Assembly: GCA_018139225.1 (NCBI GenBank)
Contig: JAGSNX010000002.1
Coordinates: 186,001 to 250,000, forward strand
Source: Microvirga sp. SRT01
GTDB taxonomy: Bacteria > Pseudomonadota > Alphaproteobacteria > Sphingomonadales > Sphingomonadaceae
Length of the DNA: 64,000 nucleotides
Reading direction: 5' to 3'
Under the pieces are notes generated by a model. It did no database searches, was not told the origin of the DNA, and saw only the letters and a list, made by a program, of their open reading frames with translations. Shown one piece after another: positions 37,043-45,788 of this stretch; within the stretch, counting starts at the first letter, position 1; each line of letters opens with the position of its first letter. The position numbers and the translations under genes are program-made.

Positions 37043-38227
37043 TTAGAACGCGGGGATGCCGGTGATGGCGCGACCCAGGATCAGCGCGTGGACATCCGCC
37101 GCGCCTTCGTAGGTGTTGACCGTCTCCAGGTTCATGACGTGGCGCATGACCTGATACTCGCCGGAAATGCCGTTGCCGCCGTGCATGTCGCGGGCGTGGC
37201 GGGCGATCTCCAGCGCCTTGCCGACATTGTTGCGCTTGACGATCGAAACCATCTCCGGCGCGAACCGGCCCTCGTCCATGAGGCGCCCGACGCGCAGGCT
37301 GGCCTGCAAGCCCAGCGCGATGTCGGTCAGCATGTCCGCGAGCTTCTTCTGATAGAGTTGCCGCCCCGCCAGCGGCGTGCCGAACTGCTTACGGTCGAGA
37401 CCGTACTGGCGTGCGGAATGGAGGCAGAACTCCGCCGCGCCCAAGGCGCCCCAACTAATGCCGTAACGCGCGCGGTTGAGGCAGCCGAACGGCCCCTTCA
37501 ATCCTTCGACATCCGGCAGCAGCGCGTCATCGCCCACCTCGACCTCGTCCATCAGGATCATGCCGGTGATTGAGGCGCGGAGCGACAGCTTGCCCTCGAT
37601 CTTCGGCGTTTCCAGCCCCTTCAGCCCCTTGGTCAGGATGAAGCCGCGGATCTTGCCGTCATGGGCGTCGGACTTGGCCCAGACGACGAACACGTCGGCG
37701 ATCGGGGAGTTGCTGATCCACGTCTTCGCGCCGGAAATGATGTAGCCGCCATCGACCTTCTTCGCGCGCGTCGTCATCCCACCGGGGTCGGAGCCGGCAT
37801 CCGGCTCGGTCAGGCCGAAGCAACCTATCATCGTGCCCGCCGCAAGACGGGGCAGGAAGCGCCGCTTCTGCTCCTCCGACCCGTAAGCGTGGATCGGGTA
37901 CATCACGAGGCTGGACTGAACGCTCATCATCGAGCGGTAGCCGGAGTCGATCCGCTCGACTTCTCGGGCCACCAGTCCGTAGGCGACGTAGCTGGCACCG
38001 ACTCCGCCATAATCCTCCGGCACGGTCGGGCCGAGCAGGCCGAGTTCGCCCATCTCCGCAAAGATCGCCGGGTCGGTGTGTTCGTGCTGGAACGCCTCGA
38101 CGATGCGCGGCGCGAGCTTGTCCTGCGCATAGGCGCGCGCGGTGTCGCGCACCATCCGCTCGTCCTCGGTCAACTGGTCGTCGAGGAGAAAGGGATCTTC
38201 CCAGTCGAACCTGCCCATGCCTGCCAT
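37043..38227 (-). CDS. gcdH: Acyl-CoA dehydrogenase, probable glutaryl-CoA dehydrogenase
   Basis: FAD enzyme that oxidatively decarboxylates glutaryl-CoA to crotonyl-CoA in lysine/tryptophan catabolism. The 394 residues show the acyl-CoA dehydrogenase signatures [40 protein letters not shown] and [20 protein letters not shown], followed by [20 protein letters not shown]; the Glu of TYEGA is the catalytic base (about residue 375). The combination [13 protein letters not shown] and NTYEG is typical of GcdH. The ATG at 38227 has AAGGAG 7 bases upstream and decides the start; the open frame beyond is shadow of the receptor gene. Confidence 0.9.
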   Translation of the reverse strand: MAGMGRFDWEDPFLLDDQLTEDERMVRDTARAYAQDKLAPRIVEAFQHEHTDPAIFAEMGELGLLGPTVPEDYGGVGASYVAYGLVAREVERIDSGYRSMMSVQSSLVMYPIHAYGSEEQKRRFLPRLAAGTMIGCFGLTEPDAGSDPGGMTTRAKKVDGGYIISGAKTWISNSPIADVFVVWAKSDAHDGKIRGFILTKGLKGLETPKIEGKLSLRASITGMILMDEVEVGDDALLPDVEGLKGPFGCLNRARYGISWGALGAAEFCLHSARQYGLDRKQFGTPLAGRQLYQKKLADMLTDIALGLQASLRVGRLMDEGRFAPEMVSIVKRNNVGKALEIARHARDMHGGNGISGEYQVMRHVMNLETVNTYEGAADVHALILGRAITGIPAF

Positions 38228-38322
38228 CGTACGTCTCCTTAGAAGACGCGGTACGGTGACGGGAGCAGAGTGTCCAGCGTTGCGGCCGATCCTCCTCGGG
38301 GTGGGGGCATGCGCCGAAGCCG

Positions 38323-38366
38323 TGGAGGGGCAGTCATAGGCGGTGTTGCCCGTGGCTGCCCCTCCA
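38323..38366. repeat. Intergenic inverted repeat
   Basis: TGGAGGGGCAG (38323-38333) and CTGCCCCTCCA (38356-38366) are perfect inverted copies 22 bases apart, in the gap between gcdH and the upstream receptor gene's stop. May terminate the receptor transcript, though no T-run follows. Confidence 0.5.
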
Positions 38367-38400
38367 TCGCTTCGCGGTCCATCCCCGTGCCGATGAGGAT

Positions 38401-40578
38401 TTAGAGGCGGAAGCTCAGTGTCGCGCGGAGATCGCGGCCCGCCAGTGGGGCGAAGTCCTTGAGGAAGCTGGCGTGCCGGCGTGCGACCACGTCGAATATG
38501 TTGTTTGCGGACAGCGTCAGCGTGGTCGCGTTCTCCGCACCGAACGGCTTGAGCGCGACGCTGGCGTTGACCAATGTGAAGCCGCCCGTGGGCGTCTCGA
38601 AGGCCGTCACCCGGTCCTGCTTGAAGCTGTGCTCCACCTCCGCGCGCGCGGTCAGGCGATCGCCCTGCGCCTCGATCCCGCCGAGCAGCCGCAGCGGGGG
38701 GATGCGCGGCACGGGGCCGCGGTCGACGACCTCCGCATGCACCCAATCGCCCACCGCGTCGGCGTTGATCGCATAGCCGCCGACGCGGGCCAGCGTGACC
38801 GACCCTTGCGCTTCGAGGCCGTAATAGCGCGCGTCCGCCTGCGAATACTGGAAGCAGGGCAAATCGACATCGCCACGCGCCGCCGCGACGCAGACTGCTG
38901 CTGCGACCTGCGTCTCGTAGATGTAGTTGGAAAACCAGTTGTAATAGGCCGATGCGTCGAAGCTGAAGCCGCTGCCATGCGCGTGCAGCGTCGCCTCCAG
39001 TCCCCAGCTTTCTTCCTTCCTGAAATCGGGGTTGCCGAGTTCGTAGGACTGGGTGCCGGCGTGAGGACCGTTCGCGAACAGTTCCTCCGCCGACGGTGCG
39101 CGTTCGGTGCGCGATCCGTTCAGGCCGATGCGGACGCCCTGCGCGATGGCATAGGACGCGCCTGCGGACGCCGAGTAGGTATCGAAATCGCGCGTGCCCG
39201 AAAAGAAGCGTGCGGGGTCCACGGCGGTGCGCGCCGACAGCGTGCTCGTCTCGTAACGGCCGCCGACCTCGGCGCGGAAATCGCCCAGGTTGAACTGTTG
39301 CAAGGTGAACAGGCCGACCTGCGTCGTCTCGTTGCGCGGCAGGAACGCCTCGTCGCCCTCCACGTCGAAGCGGCGGTTGAACACCTGCACGCCCGACGCG
39401 CCCAGCCAGCCGCCGCGGTTCGCCTGAACCAGTTCGAACCGGCCCTCCAGCCCCTTGTTGAAGAACTGCGTGCCGACGCTGCCGTCCTCTTCCAGTTCGG
39501 CATGCGTGTAATCGGCCATCGCCGCGCGCAGCCGCACCTTGTCGAAGAAGCCGCCGCCGGTGTTCACTTCCGCGCGAAGGTCGACGCGGTCCTGCTTCAG
39601 GTCGATGCGCGGCGCTTCCTGCTCCTGGCCCGGCGCGGTCGCATAGCGGACGGGCACACCGTAGAGGCTGTCGTAGCGGCTGTACGACACGCCCAGACTG
39701 CCGCCGTCGCGGATCAGCGCCGCGCCGACGCCGACGTTCCACGTCTCCGACGCGGTGTTCGGCAGGCGGCCACGGATCGCGGCGTTGCCGGTGAAGTCGA
39801 TCGACTCGGGGTCGGCGGGGTCGACCGGCTGGACGGCGGCGGACGTCAGTGCGGCGGCGCGCTGCTGACGGGTCAAGGCATGGCCGCCGATCTCCAGATC
39901 GTCGGTCTTGAGATACGAACCGTCGGCATGCACGACGAACCCTTCGCCGACCGCGACATCGGCGGCAGCGGAGCCCGAACGCTCATTCGCCGCGGAACCG
40001 TAGGTGGCGTTGCCGCCGACGCGGTAGCCGTTCTCCGGCACCGTGCGCGGGATCCGCGTGTCGATGACGTTGACGACGCCGCCCACCGCCGACGATCCGA
40101 ACAGCAGGGCGGAGGGACCGCGCAGCACCTCAACGCGCTCGGCGATCAGGGGGTTGATCGCGACGGCGTGGTCGACGCTGGTGTTGCTGACGTCGATCGA
40201 CCCGATGCCGTCGGTCAGCACCCGGATACGCTCGCCCTGAAAACCACGCAGCACCGGGCGGGAGGCGTTGGGGCCGAACGATGTCGCCGACACGCCCGGC
40301 TGATGCGCCAGCGTCTCGCCGATCGTCGGTCGCAGCGCCCGCTGAAGCTCCTCGCCCGACACGATCGAGGTGCCCGACAGCACGTCCGTCTCGCTCTGTG
40401 CGAAGGGTGCGGTCACGACGATATCGCGGGGCGTGTTCGCAGTGGTCGTTTGCGGAGCGGGATCGGCCGGCTGGGAGGTCGCGGCGCTGGATGCTTCGGT
40501 GGAGGGTCCCTGAGCGGCGGCGGGCAGGGCGGGCAGGGCGAGCGCGGCGGTACCGAGCAGCAGGCGGTGGAGAATCAT
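38401..40578 (-). CDS. TonB-dependent receptor, ZnuD-like (probable zinc uptake)
   Basis: A 725-residue outer-membrane receptor. Signal peptide [20 protein letters not shown] is followed by a plug (about residues 50-170) with [20 protein letters not shown] as TonB-box region, then [20 protein letters not shown] and [20 protein letters not shown], and a 22-strand barrel ending in the aromatic-terminated SFRL. The plug motif [20 protein letters not shown] closely recalls the ZnuD/ZnuK zinc receptors. The His-rich loops of Neisseria ZnuD are not obvious. The ATG at 40578 is preferred over a TTG six bases up. A Zur/Fur-type dyad lies at 40627-40641. Confidence 0.85.
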   Translation of the reverse strand: MILHRLLLGTAALALPALPAAAQGPSTEASSAATSQPADPAPQTTTANTPRDIVVTAPFAQSETDVLSGTSIVSGEELQRALRPTIGETLAHQPGVSATSFGPNASRPVLRGFQGERIRVLTDGIGSIDVSNTSVDHAVAINPLIAERVEVLRGPSALLFGSSAVGGVVNVIDTRIPRTVPENGYRVGGNATYGSAANERSGSAAADVAVGEGFVVHADGSYLKTDDLEIGGHALTRQQRAAALTSAAVQPVDPADPESIDFTGNAAIRGRLPNTASETWNVGVGAALIRDGGSLGVSYSRYDSLYGVPVRYATAPGQEQEAPRIDLKQDRVDLRAEVNTGGGFFDKVRLRAAMADYTHAELEEDGSVGTQFFNKGLEGRFELVQANRGGWLGASGVQVFNRRFDVEGDEAFLPRNETTQVGLFTLQQFNLGDFRAEVGGRYETSTLSARTAVDPARFFSGTRDFDTYSASAGASYAIAQGVRIGLNGSRTERAPSAEELFANGPHAGTQSYELGNPDFRKEESWGLEATLHAHGSGFSFDASAYYNWFSNYIYETQVAAAVCVAAARGDVDLPCFQYSQADARYYGLEAQGSVTLARVGGYAINADAVGDWVHAEVVDRGPVPRIPPLRLLGGIEAQGDRLTARAEVEHSFKQDRVTAFETPTGGFTLVNASVALKPFGAENATTLTLSANNIFDVVARRHASFLKDFAPLAGRDLRATLSFRL

Positions 40579-40626
40579 GAACAAGTGGCTCCGCGGGGAC
40601 GTGATATGCGGAGCCTCTAGGTTGCG

Positions 40627-40641
40627 TGTTACGTTATATCA
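40627..40641. promoter_or_regulatory. Possible Zur/Fur-type operator of the ZnuD-like receptor
   Basis: TGTTACGTTATATCA is an AT-rich imperfect dyad (TG.TA.....TA.CA) about 50 bases upstream of the receptor start, in a locally AT-rich stretch of otherwise GC-rich sequence. Consistent with a Zur-box, but the match to any consensus is partial. Confidence 0.35.
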
Positions 40642-40680
40642 ATTGCCTATTGTCCGTATGACGCATTGTTTATCGGCGTG

Positions 40681-40989
40681 TCATGCGGCCAGCGTCAGCG
40701 CCGACAGGTCGATCTCGACCGGCGCGGCCGATGTCGGCCAGGAGCGGACGACGGACAGCTCGGCAAGGACGTGGCCCGGCATGACGATATCGGCGGTCGG
40801 CAACAGCGCCAGCCACGCGTCCAGCGCGGGCGATGCCGATGCCGCCAGCCGCATCTGGTGACGCGCCGCGACGAAGGTGGCGCTCGCCCAGTCAGAGGCG
40901 CTGGCGGCGACGACCTCGACGCGCACGCCCGCGGCGTCCGCCGCGCGGCAGAGGGCGCGCGACAGGATGGCGCTGGGGCCGCGGCTCAT
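40681..40989 (-). CDS. Unrecognised 102-residue protein downstream of a small HTH gene
   Basis: A small Ala-rich alpha/beta protein. Readable parts are MSRGPSAILSRALCRAADAA, GVRVEVVAASASDWASATFV, AARHQMRLAASASPALDAWL and ADIVMPGHVLAELSVVRS. No family or catalytic motif recognised. Its ATG (40989) overlaps the stop of the upstream HTH gene in ATGA, so the two are translationally coupled. The same operon is divergent from the S24 repressor, so it is probably controlled from the palindromic operators at 41237-41262. There is no signal peptide or membrane helix. Confidence 0.6.
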   Translation of the reverse strand: MSRGPSAILSRALCRAADAAGVRVEVVAASASDWASATFVAARHQMRLAASASPALDAWLALLPTADIVMPGHVLAELSVVRSWPTSAAPVEIDLSALTLAA

Positions 40990-41177
40990 GGCTGCATCTC
41001 CCGCGGCATCGAGTCGCGGAGGAACGCGTCCACCCGCTCGATCACGGCGGGGCCGGGGCGGCGTCCGCGGCGCAGGTCGGTGACGAGCCGGGGATCGTTG
41101 CAGGCGAGGCGGCCGAACTTGGAAACGGGCATTTTGGTGCAGCGAAGATAGCGGTCGATCTTGATGAGCAGCGACAC
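40986..41177 (-). CDS. Small Cro-like helix-turn-helix protein
   Basis: A 63-residue basic protein: SLLIKIDRYLRCTKMPVSKF, then GRLACNDPRLVTDLRRGRRP and GPAVIERVDAFLRDSMP. The MPVSKFGRLACNDPRLVTDL segment with a following basic helix resembles the minimal Cro/XRE-type helix-turn-helix found in many alphaproteobacterial orphan regulators. The GTG at 41177 has GGAG 8 bases upstream and is preferred over an ATG at 41225, whose purine run directly abuts it. Its last bases overlap the start of the 102-residue gene. It is divergent from the S24 repressor, with only 91 bp between starts. Confidence 0.65.
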   Translation of the reverse strand: MSLLIKIDRYLRCTKMPVSKFGRLACNDPRLVTDLRRGRRPGPAVIERVDAFLRDSMPREMQP

Positions 41178-41236
41178 GGTGGAAGCTCCTGGAGTCGGTG
41201 ATGATGTGTTCTTGTTCTGTTCCATTCTCCAACTTG

Positions 41237-41262
41237 TCTAGGAAAATTTCCTAGATTAGGAA
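41237..41262. promoter_or_regulatory. Overlapping palindromic operators between small HTH gene and S24 repressor
   Basis: TCTAGGAAAATTTCCTAGA (41237-41255) is a perfect 19-bp palindrome with 9-base arms around one A. It overlaps a second palindrome, TTCCTAGATTAGGAA (41248-41262), with 6-base arms, giving three half-sites TTCCTA/TAGGAA in one short AT-rich block. It ends 7 bases before the repressor ATG, an ideal place for self-repression. Confidence 0.8.
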
Positions 41263-41268
41263 TGCGGC

Positions 41269-41880
41269 ATGACGGATGCGCGCAGCAGGTTGATGACCTT
41301 GACGGAACGGCGGGGCACGAACCTGTCGGCGCTGTCGCGGATGCTGGGGACGAATGTCGCCTATCTTCAGCAATATGTCCGCCGGGGAACGCCGCGCGTG
41401 CTGCCCGACCGGCATCGCGCGACACTCGCGGCGTTCTTCGGAGTCGGCGAAGAGGAACTGGGCGGGGCGGCGGCACCATCGGCGATGATGCTGCCGCGGC
41501 TCGACGTGTTCGCGTCGGCGGGCCCGGGGGCGCTGGTCGATACGGAAACGCTGATCGGGACGGAGGCGATCGATCCGGCGCTCGCGCGGACGCTCGACCT
41601 GAAGCCGGGCATGGCGGCGATCGTACGGGTCAGGGGCGATTCGATGGAACCGGGCCTGCTCGACGGCGACCATATCGTCGTCGATCGCGCGGACACGCTG
41701 CCCGGTCCGCGGGGCGCGGTCTATGTCATCCGGCAGGGGGACGCCTTGATGGTCAAGCGGGTGGCGCGGACATCGTCCGGCCTGATCGCTACGAGCGACA
41801 ATCCCGCCGCGGCCCCTGTATCCGACGAGCCGATCGTCGTGATCGGCCGCGTCGTGTGGCAGATGCGGCGGTGGAGGTAG
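41269..41880 (+). CDS. S24/LexA-type repressor with HTH and latent peptidase domain
   Basis: A 203-residue CI/LexA-like repressor. The N-terminal ~60 residues form a small helix-turn-helix (NLSALSRMLGTNVAYLQQYV). The C-terminal domain has the S24 dyad: Ser125 in VRVRGDSMEPGLLDGD and Lys163 in GDALMVKRVAR. A potential self-cleavage site Ala84-Gly85 (FASAGPG) lies ~40 residues before the Ser, as in LexA, so RecA-assisted autocleavage is possible. Two overlapping palindromes directly precede the ATG at 41269. The true LexA of alphaproteobacteria binds different (GAAC/GTTC) sites, so this is a second repressor, perhaps a domesticated phage one. Confidence 0.87.
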   Translation: MTDARSRLMTLTERRGTNLSALSRMLGTNVAYLQQYVRRGTPRVLPDRHRATLAAFFGVGEEELGGAAAPSAMMLPRLDVFASAGPGALVDTETLIGTEAIDPALARTLDLKPGMAAIVRVRGDSMEPGLLDGDHIVVDRADTLPGPRGAVYVIRQGDALMVKRVARTSSGLIATSDNPAAAPVSDEPIVVIGRVVWQMRRWR

Positions 41881-41884
41881 CGGT

Positions 41885-43267
41885 TCAGTCCTGGTTTTCG
41901 TACGCGAGCTGGAGCACGCCCCAATGTTGCCCAGCGACATGGATGGAAGCGATCACCTGCTTCAGCAGCATGACGCCGCCACCCGCCACGGGCCGACGGT
42001 ACGCTTTCAGACAAAAAGGCGTCTCCGTCAGGACCTGCGCCGCGGTATCGGGGAAATCGTAGACCAGACCGGCCCGCGAGTGCTCGCTGTTCCACACCGG
42101 ATCGTTCGGACGCTGCGGCTGGGATCGCTCCGGCATCGCGACAGCGCCGAAGCACCGCCGATCCGTGAAACTCATGCCGAAAAATCCGGGCAGGCTTCGT
42201 GCCGCCTCCTGATGCGGACGCGCCAGCCGCGTCAGCAACGCCATCGCCGGATGTGTGAACAGCGGCGGGTTCGTGCCTGCCACCGGCGTGTAGGTCTGGC
42301 TCAGGATGGCCTGAAGCGTGATGTCGCCCGCCTGTATCGCCGCGGCCAAGCCCTCCGACACCTGACGTGCGGCATCGAGGCCGAAGCGGATATAGGGTCG
42401 GTCGGGAATGTCGGCGTCGCTCTCGGCCAGCATCTGCAACAGGCCGTTGGTGTCGCCGCTGACGACGGAGACCCGTTCCGACAGATGTTCGAGGCCCAGC
42501 GCGTTGTCCGACGAGGTGCTGGACAGGGCCGAGAGGCCCGCCTCGACCTCCTCGACCGCGACGACCATCGACCCGACGCCGTCCGCGACCGTGTCGCTGT
42601 TGCGGGCGAGGTCGTCCATCAGTCGCGCCAGCCGGGCGACGAGCGATTCAATGTCTTTCGTGCCCTGGTGCGCCGATTGCGCCTTGGCGACGCCGACATC
42701 GACGCGGTGGAGCATCGTGTCGGCTTCGGTCGCCAGCGTCCCGATCGACCCATTGATGAGCTTGGTGGCGACCGCGGTCTGGGCGGCGAGTTTCTTGACT
42801 TCCGCCGCGACGACGGCGAATCCCCGACCTGCATCGCCCGCCCGCGCCGCTTCGATCGTGGCGTTGAGCGCCAGCATGTTGGTCTGCTTGGCGATCGCGT
42901 TGATCGTCTCCGTCACCTGACCGACCTCGGCGAGGGCGGAGGTGAACGCGTCCAGCCCCTCGTGGATGCGGCTGACCTGCGCGATCAACTCCACGACGTC
43001 GCTGGTCGCGGCGTTGATCTGGACGTTCGAATCCTCGATGACGGCATAGGCGCCGGCGGTATTAGACCGCGCGTCCTGCGCCGCGCCCGCGACCGTGCTC
43101 ACTTCCTTCGACAGCCGGTGCGTCTGCGCCTCCACCGACTCGATCGTCGTGGCCTGAGCGGTGACGCGGTTCGACAACGCGGAAATGTCGGCCTGCAGGT
43201 CCAGGGTCCGGATTCCCAGATCACCCGAAATGCGTGCGGCCCGTGTAATGGTCTGGCTAAGCGACAA
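41885..43267 (-). CDS. Soluble methyl-accepting chemotaxis-type protein
   Basis: A 460-residue cytoplasmic signalling protein without membrane helices. The signalling hairpin is in the first half: [20 protein letters not shown] (about 118-137) followed by [20 protein letters not shown] is the conserved tip of chemoreceptors. The C-terminal ~170 residues form a sensory domain ([40 protein letters not shown] and [15 protein letters not shown] at the end) reminiscent of Cache/GAF-type folds. No pentapeptide for CheR/CheB tethering is seen. The ATG at 43267 starts a heptad-rich segment. It converges with the S24 gene (4 bp apart). No che genes are in the window. Confidence 0.85.
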   Translation of the reverse strand: MSLSQTITRAARISGDLGIRTLDLQADISALSNRVTAQATTIESVEAQTHRLSKEVSTVAGAAQDARSNTAGAYAVIEDSNVQINAATSDVVELIAQVSRIHEGLDAFTSALAEVGQVTETINAIAKQTNMLALNATIEAARAGDAGRGFAVVAAEVKKLAAQTAVATKLINGSIGTLATEADTMLHRVDVGVAKAQSAHQGTKDIESLVARLARLMDDLARNSDTVADGVGSMVVAVEEVEAGLSALSSTSSDNALGLEHLSERVSVVSGDTNGLLQMLAESDADIPDRPYIRFGLDAARQVSEGLAAAIQAGDITLQAILSQTYTPVAGTNPPLFTHPAMALLTRLARPHQEAARSLPGFFGMSFTDRRCFGAVAMPERSQPQRPNDPVWNSEHSRAGLVYDFPDTAAQVLTETPFCLKAYRRPVAGGGVMLLKQVIASIHVAGQHWGVLQLAYENQD

Positions 43268-43495
43268 TGGATATTCCCGTCTGGTGCGGACGGGCTACCG
43301 GAGATTAGTTAAAAGGTGATTATTCAGTCGTTTGATGGATGACGACGGAGAGGTTCTGGAGTGACAGGACACTTCACAGGTCTTTCAACGGAATCGCGAC
43401 CTCGCATTAACTATGAGGCAACTATTCCCGATGCCGGCACGTAGCTTCATCGGCCACGAAAACCGCGCAAGGTGGGCAGGACAGGCCGGGGAGAG

Positions 43496-44041
43496 ATGAT
43501 GAAAAAGCTGGCACTCGGGATCGCGGCTATCGCCGCCTTCATGTCGTCGCAGGTTTCGGCCGCGGAGTTCGACTTTCGCTTCGATACCACCAGAACGTTT
43601 TTCGACGGGCCGTTTCAGACCATCCGGGGCGTGTTCACGACATCCGACACGGCCGTCGATCGGTTCGGTCAAACGGCCTACGCGATTACCGGCATCTCCG
43701 GAACGATCAACGACGTCGCGATCAGCGGCCTGTTCGCCGCGCCGGGCGATCCGACCTATTACTACTTCACCACGGGCCCCACGTTCCTCGATGGTAGCGG
43801 CGTCCGCTTCAACGCCGGCGCGGCGCAGAACATCGCGTTCTTCCACCAGGACGGTGTTCCCGCGACGGAGTATCGCGTCAACGGCAATGGGACGATTTCC
43901 GCGTTCGGTACCGCATCCTCCAGTCCGGCGGCCGCAGCAGTGCCCGAGCCCGCCGCCTGGCTGATGATGATCGCCGGGTTCGGTATCGTCGGAGGCGCAG
44001 TTCGCCGTCGTACCATCGGCGCGACCGTCGCCACAGGCTAA
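43496..44041 (+). CDS. PEPxxWA-CTERM exosortase substrate
   Basis: A 181-residue exported protein. It has a signal peptide (MMKKLALGIAAIAAFMSSQV, cleavage near SAA-EF) and a C-terminal sorting signal: VPEPAAWLMMIAGFGIVGGA followed by VRRR. The PEPAAWLMM core, the hydrophobic helix and the basic end define the proteobacterial PEP-CTERM type that is processed by exosortase, usually linked with exopolysaccharide. The body is beta-rich and unassigned (FDFRFDTTRTFFDGPF, GISGTINDVAISGLF). Two adjacent ATGs (43496, 43499) follow GGGGAGAG. A terminator follows at 44066. Exosortase genes are not in the window. Confidence 0.88.
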   Translation: MMKKLALGIAAIAAFMSSQVSAAEFDFRFDTTRTFFDGPFQTIRGVFTTSDTAVDRFGQTAYAITGISGTINDVAISGLFAAPGDPTYYYFTTGPTFLDGSGVRFNAGAAQNIAFFHQDGVPATEYRVNGNGTISAFGTASSSPAAAAVPEPAAWLMMIAGFGIVGGAVRRRTIGATVATG

Positions 44042-44065
44042 TCCGTCACGGATGGCTGCGTGAAG

Positions 44066-44094
44066 AACCGCTCGTCGAAAGCGAGCGGTTTTTC
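44066..44094 (+). terminator. Terminator after the PEP-CTERM gene
   Basis: AACCGCTCG (44066-44074) pairs perfectly with CGAGCGGTT (44082-44090) around TCGAAAG, followed by a short T-run. Confidence 0.88.
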
Positions 44095-44141
44095 GGCCCC
44101 AGAAGTTACTGATAAATTGGGAGTGCCAGCGATGCTGTCGG

Positions 44142-44217
44142 TGGTGCCGCTTACAGGACTCGAACCTGTGACCCCCGCATTACGAATGCGATGCTCTACC
44201 AGCTGAGCTAAAGCGGC
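44142..44217 (-). tRNA. tRNA-Thr (anticodon CGT)
   Basis: 76 nt with encoded CCA. On the minus strand the acceptor is GCCGCTT/AAGCGGC; the anticodon loop TTCGTAA between CGCA and TGCG gives CGT; T arm contains AGGTTCGAGTCCT. Confidence 0.96.
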
Positions 44218-44369
44218 CCGGACCGGTGTTCCCGGTCGAGGGGGCGGCGCTTACCAGCAGGTTCGGGGGCTGGCAAGGGGCTGCGAGCGGGATCGATCAT
44301 CGAGGGCGGTTTACGTCGCGTTTACCAAATCGGGTGCAGAAGCGGGGCCGGGTCAAGGAAAGCGCGACG

Positions 44370-45737
44370 ATGAACATGGGATTCGGTCAGGACGGCTTCG
44401 GTCGGGATGATTTCAGCGAGCGCGATGCGTTCACCGGCGGCGCCGATCTCGGCGCGCACGATTTCGCGCATGACGACTTTCCGCAGGACGATTTCGGGCT
44501 GGAGGATCAGGCGTCCGTCGACGCGGGCGATCCGAACGCCGAGGGGAATGTCGACGATCGCATGTTCGACCTGGGTGGCGACGAGCGGCGCATGCACGTG
44601 CGCGCCTATAATCACTGGGTGTCGTTGCTGAAGGGCCGCGCCTATCCCTCGATCGAGGATCTGGAGCCCGAGAACATCGTCGACTTCGGGCCGCACAGCG
44701 TGCTGCTCGACTTCGGCGGCGACGTGGCCGATCCGGCGATCGCCTATCTCGGCGGCGCACTGCGCGAGGAATGCGGGCTGGACACGCCGCCGTCGCATAT
44801 CGCCAACGTGCCCAGCCGCTCACTGCTGTCGCGCCTGACCGACCATTATCTACAGATCATCGCCAACCGCGCGCCGATCGGGTTCGAGGCGGAATTCGTC
44901 AGCACCCGCGGCCGCACGACCGCCTATCGCGGCATCCTGATGCCGTTCTCGTCGGGTGCGGGGCAGGACATCGACTTCATCTACGGGGTCATCAACTGGA
45001 AGGAAGCGGCCGATCCGCTGACTCAGGCATCGCTGGGCTCGGAACTCGAGGCCGCCGTTCGGGCTGCTCCGCGGGCGGGGGAAGCGGCGGTGTGGGCCGA
45101 TGGCCCCGGTGCGGAGACGGACCACGATATCGATGGCCGCGAGGCCAACCCGGCGGCGACGCTGGGCGATGCGCTGGTGCTGGCGCGGGAGACGGCGGCG
45201 CAGGTCAATGCCGCCGACACGCGCAGCCGGGCTGCGTTGTACCGGGCGCTGGGTCGCGCGCATGATTTCGCGCTGGTCGCGGCCGAGGACGCCGAGGGCT
45301 ATCAGGAACTGCTCGCCGACGCTGGCCTGACGGTGCAGGCGCGCGCGCCGATGACGCCGATCGTGAAGCTGGTGTTCGGCGCAGATTACGACAAGACGCG
45401 CATCACCGAGTTCGCGTCCGTGCTGGGCCATGCGCAGCGTTCGGGCATCGCGCGCGGCGGGCTGGCCGGCTTTCTCGAAAGCTTCGAGGGCGGCATCAAG
45501 GCCATCGTCGCCGCCGAGCGCGACGCGCGCCGTCCCGCGCCGAAGCCTGTGGCGGTCTCGGCAGAGCGGCCGGTGCTGGCGCGGCTCGAACTGGATACCG
45601 GAGCCAGCGCCGGCGACACGGTCGTGCTGATCGCACGTGTCGGCGAGGACGGGATGCTCGACGTGATCGCCCACCACCACGACGCGAAGCTGACCGCTCG
45701 GGCGCTCGCCACGAAGGCACCGCGCCGCAAGAAGTGA
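44370..45737 (+). CDS. PAS-like domain protein of unknown function
   Basis: A 455-residue cytoplasmic protein. The first ~70 residues are an acidic Asp/Gly/Phe-rich segment with short repeats (GFGRDDF, AHDDFPQDDFG). Residues ~75-210 resemble the PAS_5 fold found in alphaproteobacteria: HVRAYNHWVSLLKGRAYPSI, FGPHSVLLDFGGD and IGFEAEFVSTRGRTTAYRGI. The rest is helical, with a late block PIVKLVFGADYDKTRITEFA and a basic tail APRRKK. No kinase, HTH or GGDEF output domain is attached. The ATG at 44370 follows AAGGAAAG. Ends 51 bp before the glutamate dehydrogenase gene on the same strand. Confidence 0.72.
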   Translation: MNMGFGQDGFGRDDFSERDAFTGGADLGAHDFAHDDFPQDDFGLEDQASVDAGDPNAEGNVDDRMFDLGGDERRMHVRAYNHWVSLLKGRAYPSIEDLEPENIVDFGPHSVLLDFGGDVADPAIAYLGGALREECGLDTPPSHIANVPSRSLLSRLTDHYLQIIANRAPIGFEAEFVSTRGRTTAYRGILMPFSSGAGQDIDFIYGVINWKEAADPLTQASLGSELEAAVRAAPRAGEAAVWADGPGAETDHDIDGREANPAATLGDALVLARETAAQVNAADTRSRAALYRALGRAHDFALVAAEDAEGYQELLADAGLTVQARAPMTPIVKLVFGADYDKTRITEFASVLGHAQRSGIARGGLAGFLESFEGGIKAIVAAERDARRPAPKPVAVSAERPVLARLELDTGASAGDTVVLIARVGEDGMLDVIAHHHDAKLTARALATKAPRRKK

Positions 45738-45788
45738 CGTGGCTCCGCGGGGTTGAGTAGCCCCGCCGCCGGGCGCATAGGGCACGGC

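Noticed and set aside
38228..39742. N-terminal 505 codons of the long frame that contains gcdH
   Set aside because: They are antisense-like and out of frame with the receptor gene on the same strand; the ATG at 38227 with AAGGAG is the true gcdH start.
38473..40620. 715-codon open frame antisense to the ZnuD-like receptor
   Set aside because: Composition typical of antisense GC-rich frames and no recognisable motif; the receptor frame is complete with signal peptide and barrel end.
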